From positions 62,001 to 126,000 of the forward strand of contig NZ_FQUS01000002.1 of the NCBI RefSeq assembly GCF_900129315.1: a stretch of DNA of 64,000 bases, in the 5' to 3' direction. Below are positions 58,836-64,000 of the stretch, piece by piece. The DNA is from Fodinibius roseus. Its GTDB lineage: Bacteria > Bacteroidota > Rhodothermia > Balneolales > Balneolaceae. The first letter of the stretch is position 1; each line of letters starts with the position of its first letter. A model generated the notes under the pieces. That model did not search any database. It saw nothing but the letters and a program-made list of their open reading frames with translations, and had not been told where the DNA came from. A program made the translations under genes and the position numbers.

Positions 58836-58874
58836 TAGCCTGTCGACTGATAATCGACAGGCTATATTTTTATT
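58836..58874 (+). terminator. Strong hairpin with U-tract, plus strand
   Basis: TAGCCTGTCGA (58836-58846) and TCGACAGGCTA (58854-58864) form a perfect 11-bp stem with a 7-nt loop, followed by TATTTTTATT. It lies upstream of the CE15 gene (minus strand) with no plus-strand gene directly before it. It would insulate the DNA to the right. The interval 58875-59280 holds no gene that I recognise. Confidence 0.7.
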
Positions 58875-59282
58875 CCTTCTCCACTATTAAAGTAGATGAA
58901 TTATTCTGTCTTCGCTAACCTTCCGGTCGACCTGGTGGAAATCAATTACATCATCCGGAAACGAATTAAGCAGTCCTTTGAGTGAGCTGGTGTTGTGATT
59001 ATCCGCTCCCGGCTTTTGTTTTCGACAACAACCGGCATGGTAAGGCTGGGAGCACTATAGGAACTGGTTCGCACAATTTAAGTGTTATTTTTTGAAAATA
59101 ATTATGCCTGCCTAAAAAGAAATGAGCTGTCCTACAGTTGTCCCCAGGTATAATTGCAAGGCTGTAACACCTTCACAAAAACCATAAAAAGAAATGATTA
59201 TTCAATAAAACAGTACGAACTGTAACTTTAATCAATAAAATCACTCAGGGTATGTAAAAGTACCCAAGAGAGGACTTATTTA

Positions 59283-59417
59283 TTGTGGTGCCTATCATAC
59301 CACAAAATAATAAAACTGCATCTATTTGCTTTAAACGTATATTTTGGTAGCTTGTGCAATAGAGACTTGCACAAGATTATAAACATTGTTTGTACCTATG
59401 TTTGTACCACCAAAATA
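59283..59417 (+). promoter_or_regulatory. Inverted-repeat cluster upstream of the integrase (attachment or promoter region)
   Basis: Three perfect inverted repeats: TTGTGGT / ACCACAA (59283-59289, 59299-59305), TATTTTGGT / ACCAAAATA (59340-59348, 59409-59417), and CTTGTGCAA / TTGCACAAG (59351-59359, 59367-59375). GTTTGTACC is repeated directly with 12-bp period (59388-59396, 59400-59408). Such clusters sit next to attP sites and integrase promoters in integrative elements. The actual crossover site and left end are not identified. Confidence 0.45.
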
Positions 59418-59427
59418 AACGTCTGCT

Positions 59428-60627
59428 ATGGGACTAACTATTAACCTCACCCAGTGGAAGCGGAAAAAGCGTAACGATGGTACCATTCCGATCTATATTC
59501 GGCTGACTGAAAACAGAAAATCACGTTACCTGTCCACCGGCGTTTCCATTTTACCAAAATATTGGAACTCCACCAAACAAAAGGTTCGCGGGACCCATCC
59601 CCGAAGCAACGTATTGAATTATAGGCTCCGGGAATTGCGATATAATGCAGAGGATAAAAGGAATGAGCTTCAGCGCAAAGGTAAATTAGATATAAATACC
59701 CTCAAAGCCGAGATTAAGGAGAATGATTATAACTCACTCATAAAGGTGGCCAGGCGGTATCATGACAGCCTGGAAGGGACAGAGCGGCATCATGAATGGA
59801 AGAAAGTGGGGGTGTTGATTAATAACCTGGAAGCCTTCCTGGGGGATACCCGTATGGATGTAAACCAAGTGGATGCTGCCTTCATTGAGGACTTCCAACA
59901 ATACCTATTGGAAGAGGTTGGAAATAATCCGAATACTACGCGCCGCAAATTAACCAGCTTTAAAGGGTTGTTTAACCACCTGCTTAAAGCGGGAACTATT
60001 AACCATGATCCTTTCCTGCAGGTAGAAAAGGTGGAACGTAACGAAGTTGAAAAAACGCGCCTGTCTATCAAGCAAATAAAAGCCATTAAGGATGTAGATT
60101 TAGAGCCGGGATCCAACCAATGGCATACCCGGAATTATTTCCTTTTCAGCTTTTACAATGCCGGTATCCGTTTTGGTGATCTTTGCTGCCTTCAGTGGAA
60201 AAACCTGAAAGATGGAAGGCTGAAATACAAGATGATGAAAACCGGTGGGCTCAAAAATATTAAACAGCAAGAGCCCATGCTCGAGATACTGGAATATTAC
60301 CGGCGCGATGATGCAACCGATAAGGACCTGATATTTCCAATCCTGGATAAACTCTATGCGGATCCGGCCGAACTGCGGCGGAAAATTGGTAGTAAAAATG
60401 TATTGGTTAATAAATGGCTGGGTAAGATCCGGAAGAAAGCAGAGATCGAAACTAAAATCAGCTTTCATGTTTCCCGGCATTCGTTCGCTCACCACGCGCT
60501 TACCAAAGGGATGAGTCTATATTCTATCAGTAAGGCTTTAGGCCATAAAGATTTGGAAACTACCCAGGAGTATTTGGAGACTTTTGATGAGGATAAGCTG
60601 GACAGCGATATGAGTACACTTTTTTAA
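59428..60627 (+). CDS. Tyrosine recombinase / phage-type integrase
   Basis: 399 residues. The N-terminal arm-binding domain (INLTQWKRKKRNDGTIPIYI) is followed by a SAM-like core-binding domain (about 105-200) and the catalytic domain with R248 (NAGIRFGDLCCLQW), H347-x-x-R350 (HVSRHSFAHH), H373 (LGHKDLETTQ) and nucleophile Y382. This is the family found in Bacteroidota conjugative and mobilisable elements. It catalyses integration and excision. A hairpin follows the stop (60637-60679). Confidence 0.95.
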   Translation: MGLTINLTQWKRKKRNDGTIPIYIRLTENRKSRYLSTGVSILPKYWNSTKQKVRGTHPRSNVLNYRLRELRYNAEDKRNELQRKGKLDINTLKAEIKENDYNSLIKVARRYHDSLEGTERHHEWKKVGVLINNLEAFLGDTRMDVNQVDAAFIEDFQQYLLEEVGNNPNTTRRKLTSFKGLFNHLLKAGTINHDPFLQVEKVERNEVEKTRLSIKQIKAIKDVDLEPGSNQWHTRNYFLFSFYNAGIRFGDLCCLQWKNLKDGRLKYKMMKTGGLKNIKQQEPMLEILEYYRRDDATDKDLIFPILDKLYADPAELRRKIGSKNVLVNKWLGKIRKKAEIETKISFHVSRHSFAHHALTKGMSLYSISKALGHKDLETTQEYLETFDEDKLDSDMSTLF

Positions 60628-60636
60628 CTAAAACAC

Positions 60637-60679
60637 GAAAGCCCCCGGCATATCCGCAAAGATGAGGTCGGAGGCTTTC
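60637..60679. other. Hairpin after the integrase gene
   Basis: GAAAGCCCCCG (60637-60647) pairs with CGGAGGCTTTC (60669-60679) in 10 of 11 positions, loop 21 nt. No U-tract follows, so termination is uncertain; it may be a regulatory RNA fold or recombinase-related site. Confidence 0.4.
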
Positions 60680-60704
60680 ACTAACTCCAAAAATGGAGCC
60701 TGTT

Positions 60705-60971
60705 ATGAAAAATACGAATAATCAGAGTTTAAAGGAAATGTCAAATGATGAGCTTTTAAAAAGCTTTCTTGACGAATTAGAAAAAATACGGGAAACCGAA
60801 CCGGAGCGCTACAAAAGAAATCTATTAAAAGTTGCCAAGGCATTCGAAGCAAATAACAATGAAACTCTTGGGATCCTTTGCAGGATGCTCATTACGATGG
60901 GAGGGATATCCCGTAGTCTAAAGCAAAGGGTTCAAATGTTGAAAAACGAATCTAATAATATAGAATCCTAA
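60705..60971 (+). CDS. Hypothetical protein of the integrative element, 88 residues
   Basis: Charged, mostly helical small protein (MKNTNNQSLKEMSNDELLKS, then EKIRETEPERYKRNLLKVAK). ATG 60705 is chosen over 60693 because a GGAG lies 6 nt before it (60695-60698). No family is recognised. Between the integrase and further small element genes, so probably an accessory or regulatory protein. Confidence 0.6.
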   Translation: MKNTNNQSLKEMSNDELLKSFLDELEKIRETEPERYKRNLLKVAKAFEANNNETLGILCRMLITMGGISRSLKQRVQMLKNESNNIES

Positions 60972-60982
60972 AAATTCGAATT

Positions 60983-61180
60983 ATGAGTTATTTAAAAAAG
61001 TTCGTCAACAATCAGCTTAAAGACACACATAACCTTTTAGATAAAATTGAGGAAGAGGATCCGGAACTTGCCGAAAGGGTTGGTATGGAAATGATGTTAA
61101 ACATTTCTAAAAAATGGCAAGCGGTAAAGCATAGGAATCGGAAACAGGATAAGCTGAAGGATATTCCAAACCTGAATTAA
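60983..61180 (+). CDS. Hypothetical protein of the integrative element, 65 residues
   Basis: Lysine-rich helical small protein (MSYLKKFVNNQLKDTHNLLD). Its stop immediately precedes the next ATG at 61181, so the genes are translationally coupled. No family recognised. Confidence 0.55.
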   Translation: MSYLKKFVNNQLKDTHNLLDKIEEEDPELAERVGMEMMLNISKKWQAVKHRNRKQDKLKDIPNLN

Positions 61181-61438
61181 ATGTGTAATAAGATGAGCCA
61201 TACAAAACTAAGTGAGGCAAAATACCATTTAGATAAAGCCAGCCAGGTCATCCAGGCCCAGCGGGAGGAAATAGAGCACCTGAAGGCCGAGCGCCAGCGC
61301 CTGGACGTGAGAATGCGCGTGTGTGATATCGCAGAGTTCCTGGGATGCAGCACAACGACCGTTTGGCGTATGCTGAATGACGGCCGCCTCAAAAGCAAAA
61401 AGATGATTGATGTTCTTGATCGTCAAAAACGCAGATAA
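61181..61438 (+). CDS. HTH / excisionase-like DNA-binding protein
   Basis: 85 residues. An N-terminal coiled coil (HLDKASQVIQAQREEIEHLK) is followed by a winged-HTH of the MerR/excisionase type: MRVCDIAEFLGCSTTTVWRM then LNDGRLKSKKMIDVLDR. Such domains help integrases bend DNA or regulate the element. Start may also be ATG 61193. The stop is followed by a terminator at 61453-61480. Confidence 0.75.
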   Translation: MCNKMSHTKLSEAKYHLDKASQVIQAQREEIEHLKAERQRLDVRMRVCDIAEFLGCSTTTVWRMLNDGRLKSKKMIDVLDRQKRR

Positions 61439-61452
61439 TCGTTAATTAAGCG

Positions 61453-61480
61453 CCCCGGCCCCAGTGCCGGGGTATCTTTA
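61453..61480 (+). terminator. Rho-independent terminator
   Basis: CCCCGGC / GCCGGGG (61453-61459, 61466-61472) with a 6-nt loop is followed by TATCTTTATT. It ends the first small-gene group; the next gene starts 3 bp later. Confidence 0.75.
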
Positions 61481-61482
61481 TT

Positions 61483-62100
61483 ATGGATACTTACAACGAG
61501 AATTATTCAAAGGTAAAAAAGCGGTTTGTCTACATCGTAAAACTGGATATCACTGAAATTCAAGAGTTGTACGATCATGCCGATGAAATTATATCCAATC
61601 TCAGACAAAATGTACGAGATAGGATCGTGGAGCTTGAACAAGCCGATGGGCATCATATAAAAAACTCAATGCCTGATTGGTATGATGAATCAATGCTTAA
61701 TGAAATCATAGAGGATATCCCCTGGGCTAAAAATGGGATCGAGAGTGCAAAAGACATCCAGGCCCGAATAAAAGAATATGTTGAGCAAACTGATCGATTT
61801 CCAGCCTATGATAAATCACAACTTACTTTTATTGAGGGGGAGAGTTTAGGATTAACTCCAGAGGAAAAAATCAAAAAATTTGTATCGAGTAAAGACTCCG
61901 GGATCAAAAAAGAGAATCATCACAAAGGGGAAATAGTGCTGAATAAAGCATATTCAGAGGGGCTTCATTCAGCAAACTCTAACACTACTAATGCGGATTT
62001 CATTAAGGAACACTTGGAGGAAATTTCCGACCTACCGAGTAAAACCACTCTTTATAGGTGGTTAAACAATTTCAAAAACAATTCAGAAAGGATTTTTTAA
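61483..62100 (+). CDS. Hypothetical protein of the integrative element, 205 residues
   Basis: Not recognised. Highly charged and helical, with stretches such as DHADEIISNLRQNVRDRIVE and TLYRWLNNFKNNSERIF at the C-terminus, which looks like a short HTH (PSKTTLYRWLNN). Possibly a regulator of the element. It begins right after a terminator and ends inside a 12-bp inverted repeat. Confidence 0.6.
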   Translation: MDTYNENYSKVKKRFVYIVKLDITEIQELYDHADEIISNLRQNVRDRIVELEQADGHHIKNSMPDWYDESMLNEIIEDIPWAKNGIESAKDIQARIKEYVEQTDRFPAYDKSQLTFIEGESLGLTPEEKIKKFVSSKDSGIKKENHHKGEIVLNKAYSEGLHSANSNTTNADFIKEHLEEISDLPSKTTLYRWLNNFKNNSERIF

Positions 62101-62198
62101 ACTCTTTAAACCGATAATTAAACTTGAAGTTTAAAGAGTTGCCATGATTATGGAGTAACTTATGCAAGAATTATAATACGAAACAAAAATTCTTGCAT
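62100..62198 (+). promoter_or_regulatory. Two perfect inverted repeats upstream of an HTH gene, candidate operators
   Basis: AACTCTTTAAAC (62100-62111) pairs perfectly with GTTTAAAGAGTT (62129-62140), and ATGCAAGAATT (62162-62172) pairs perfectly with AATTCTTGCAT (62188-62198). The second ends one base before the HTH gene start codon (62200). The position suits autoregulation by the HTH protein; the first overlaps the previous stop codon and could be a terminator stem but lacks a U-tract. Confidence 0.55.
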
Positions 62199-62199
62199 C

Positions 62200-62490
62200 A
62201 TGCCCAAAGCATATATCACGTCAAAAGAAGAACTGGAGCAGACTGTTAAAGAGTCGGTTGCTTCCCTATTTGAACAGCAGCTGCCTAAAATACTCCGGAA
62301 AGCCCAGCGCAAAGAGTGGTTAACCGTTTCGGAGCTGGCAGAGCTTACCGGCTGGTCTAAAAGGACAATATATTACCTGAAGTCCCAGGACCGGATCCCA
62401 TATTCCCAGGAGAATCACCGAATCTTATTTCCCACCGATGGGATCGAAGATTATTTACATGAGAACATGGTAAATCCTGCGGGGGAATGA
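62200..62490 (+). CDS. HTH domain protein (excisionase/MerR-like)
   Basis: 96 residues. A charged N-terminal helix (EELEQTVKESVASLFEQQLP) precedes an excisionase-type HTH: WLTVSELAELTGWSKRTIYY, then LKSQDRIPYSQENHRILFPT with the family YSxxNxRILF-type ending. It may be the excisionase or a repressor of the element, and two inverted repeats lie directly upstream. It ends 1 bp before the next gene. Confidence 0.8.
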   Translation: MPKAYITSKEELEQTVKESVASLFEQQLPKILRKAQRKEWLTVSELAELTGWSKRTIYYLKSQDRIPYSQENHRILFPTDGIEDYLHENMVNPAGE

Positions 62491-62491
62491 T

Positions 62492-62698
62492 ATGCTATAC
62501 CAGGTTAGAGATACAACATCGGCGCGCAAAATATTTGAAACTGACATTAAGGATGAAGTTTATCGCTTCCTGGCATCCAGGAACTCTTCGTTATATGAGG
62601 TCTTCTTTTTGGCTCCTATGACATTGGAGATCCGGCATGTATGCCCGGGACGGGTTTTCCTTGACGGTAATACCAAAACGGCGCGGCCGAGGTGTTGA
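62492..62698 (+). CDS. Hypothetical protein of the integrative element, 68 residues
   Basis: Small soluble protein (MLYQVRDTTSARKIFETDIK..). No family recognised. It is spaced 1 bp from the previous stop and 1 bp from the next start, so it is probably part of the same operon. A short conserved-looking CPGRVFLDG segment lies near the C-terminus. Confidence 0.55.
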   Translation: MLYQVRDTTSARKIFETDIKDEVYRFLASRNSSLYEVFFLAPMTLEIRHVCPGRVFLDGNTKTARPRC

Positions 62699-62699
62699 G

Positions 62700-63410
62700 A
62701 TGGGGAAACACAACAATTTTGCAGATCAATTAAGCCCGGACCAGGTCCATAAAATATTTAGTGAGCTGGGTATACGCTGGAGGGATAAACCCAAAAACGG
62801 CGACTGGGTGAATAATGTAGAAAATCCGAACATTGCCCGTTCGCTATCAGTGAATATTCGTACCGGCGGGTACGTTCCGCACTTTGATGTGGGATCGAAT
62901 AAATACGATGAGGATATCGACTATAATCCCAAAGGCGATATTGTGAAACTCGTTCGTATTGCGAAAGGTTTTAAAAATAGGACGGAGGCTATTAAGTGGA
63001 TCAACCAAATTATTGGCCATCCGGCGCGCTCGAGGATGCACTTCTTTTCTGTTGCCGATGCTGAATTATATGGCATCAAAGCAGCAGTAATTTTGCAGAA
63101 TCTTAGAACGTACTTGGATCTTAATTTGGCGGCGGAAAGGAATATCAGAGACGGCCGGGTGTGGACCTACAATTCCCGGGAGGCCTTATCCCGTTACCAT
63201 CCCTATTTGAGTACCCGACAGATCCGATATCGGCTTGAAAAACTTATTGAACAGGGTGTCTTAATCGCAAAGAAGTACTACAAAAAAGGACCCACTGACC
63301 ATAGGTTGTGGTACAGCATAAATGAACCGCGATACCAGGTTAAAAATCCGATTCGCGCAAATGAGCAAATCGCCTGCTCAAATGGGCAAATCATGGATAT
63401 GACAAAATGA
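62700..63410 (+). CDS. Replication/primase-like protein with C-terminal HTH
   Basis: 236 residues from ATG 62700; the frame is open for a further 21 codons upstream, where it overlaps the previous gene. The N-terminal half (LGIRWRDKPKNGDWVNNVEN, SLSVNIRTGGYVPHFDVGS, GDIVKLVRIAKGFKNRTEAI) resembles the truncated DNA-primase or zinc-ribbon modules of mobile elements, but no clear cysteine cluster is present. The C-terminal half (YLSTRQIRYRLEKLIEQGVL) is a winged HTH like those of phage replication initiators. Function inferred only. Confidence 0.6.
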   Translation: MGKHNNFADQLSPDQVHKIFSELGIRWRDKPKNGDWVNNVENPNIARSLSVNIRTGGYVPHFDVGSNKYDEDIDYNPKGDIVKLVRIAKGFKNRTEAIKWINQIIGHPARSRMHFFSVADAELYGIKAAVILQNLRTYLDLNLAAERNIRDGRVWTYNSREALSRYHPYLSTRQIRYRLEKLIEQGVLIAKKYYKKGPTDHRLWYSINEPRYQVKNPIRANEQIACSNGQIMDMTK

Positions 63411-63427
63411 GCGAATCTATATAATGA

Positions 63428-63449
63428 ACATATAGAACACATATAGAAC
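63428..63449 (+). repeat. Tandem 11-bp repeats, iteron-like
   Basis: ACATATAGAAC occurs twice in immediate succession (63428-63438 and 63439-63449), followed by a related ATTACATATAT. It lies just after the replication-like gene, in a 200-bp space without a gene, where an origin or operator could sit. Confidence 0.5.
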
Positions 63450-63614
63450 ATTACATATATACAAACGAGTATTCGAGGCTTCCGGCCTCTCATACCCGCG
63501 CTTTCTTTTTAACTTCCAATTGATTGTAGACCAACAGTCCGGTACCAGCCAGCCCCGCAGGGAGTGAAGAGCAGCCGCCGGTCAAAATTTAATGATTAAT
63601 TAATTTCAAAAGCT

Positions 63615-63830
63615 ATGGCAGATATAAGTGAGTACCAGCAGTACATTGAGATGCTGGGAGACAAGATTCAGACCGAAGAAATAAAGATGTATCCGGAGCA
63701 AAAGAATGTAATTAAACTGTGGCAGCAGCGCACCGGACTATCATTTGAGGAGGCTGCGATGAACATACTGGATTATGGTATTGCTTCGATCGGTGATGCA
63801 TTAACGGACCGCAGCACAAGAATGAATTAA
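63615..63830 (+). CDS. Hypothetical protein of the integrative element, 71 residues
   Basis: Helical small protein (MADISEYQQYIEMLGDKIQT.., LSFEEAAMNILDYGIASIGD). No family recognised. A modest purine-rich stretch precedes the ATG. It may belong to a mobilisation or maintenance operon that continues off the window. Confidence 0.55.
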   Translation: MADISEYQQYIEMLGDKIQTEEIKMYPEQKNVIKLWQQRTGLSFEEAAMNILDYGIASIGDALTDRSTRMN

Positions 63831-63954
63831 CATAAAGTGCCCTCATTTCCTTTAAAGGGGGGGGCAGTCGAGGTTTTGGGCTGATCCGTCTAAACCGTTC
63901 GCCTAATATATTTTTTTTCTCAGAAGCGATAACTCAAACCAAAAAGCACATTTT

Positions 63955-64000
63955 ATGGCACGTAAGAACAAACCATTATCATTATACGATCCAGGCTCTG
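63955..64000 (+). CDS. Start of a further gene, cut by window edge
   Basis: ATG 63955 opens MARKNKPLSLYDPGS and runs off the right edge. Too short to identify. The preceding 124 bp contains a run of eight G and no gene. Confidence 0.4.
   Translation, partial: MARKNKPLSLYDPGS

Larger units (their letters stand above)
59428..64000 (+). mobile_element. Integrative element, left part (continues beyond window)
   Basis: A tyrosine recombinase at the left, then short closely packed plus-strand genes: unknowns, two HTH/excisionase-like proteins, and a replication-type protein. This is the typical layout of integrative or mobilisable elements of Bacteroidota. The right end is outside the window, and conjugation genes are not seen here. 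The left end probably lies between 58875 and 59428. Confidence 0.7.

Overview
The window looks like a chromosome segment of a Bacteroidota-superphylum bacterium, probably of the Balneolota/Rhodothermota group. This is inferred from several things: SusC/SusD pairs with FecI-type sigma and FecR-type anti-sigma genes, the weakness of Shine-Dalgarno sites, a CopB-type ATPase, and a GC-rich core (roughly 55-60% by eye) interrupted by clearly AT-richer accessory DNA. No rRNA, tRNA or CRISPR array was found.

Region 1 (1-17.6 kb, all minus strand) is housekeeping. Read right to left, a SAM-I riboswitch with its own terminator (17377 to 17140) precedes a CoA-binding protein, metY, an OsmC protein, metX and thrA, followed closely by gltB and gltD and a strong terminator (4728-4762). 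Next comes the division and cell-wall cluster mraZ-rsmH-ftsL-ftsI-murE, with a three-repeat MraZ operator overlapping its promoter.

Region 2 (17.4-29 kb) holds an M1 peptidase, era and pdxJ (minus); then an NlpC/P60 lipoprotein, a galactose mutarotase, a kinase fusion and an acetyl-CoA hydrolase family protein (plus); then a copper-type P-ATPase (minus). Three copies of a roughly 130-150 bp imperfectly palindromic intergenic repeat lie at 17.0, 19.5 and 20.8 kb. A small structured ORF/RNA sits just before a terminator at 17.4-17.6 kb.

Region 3 (29.4-34.4 kb) is AT-richer accessory DNA. It contains a MazG-like pyrophosphohydrolase, a PD-(D/E)XK-helicase (DUF2075) protein, a truncated SRAP (YedK/HMCES-type) pseudogene fused to its 3' end, an orphan Cys-containing 65-residue peptide with a good ribosome binding site, an unrecognised 320-residue protein, and a 136-bp element bounded by 12-bp inverted repeats.

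Region 4 (34.4-58.8 kb) is a glycan-utilisation region. It has two ECF sigma / FecR / SusC (with STN signalling domain) / SusD modules. The first carries two tandem sulfatases. The second carries a Tat-exported Gfo/Idh/MocA oxidoreductase, a secreted unknown protein and a CE15-type glucuronoyl esterase on the opposite strand. This suggests sensing and uptake of sulfated and uronate-containing polysaccharides. Between the modules lies decayed DNA with a SIR2-domain gene remnant cut by an IS3-family element.

Region 5 (about 59.3-64 kb) is the left part of an integrative element. It has a tyrosine recombinase, small ORFs, two HTH/excisionase-like proteins, inverted-repeat operators and a replication- or primase-like protein, and it runs off the right edge.
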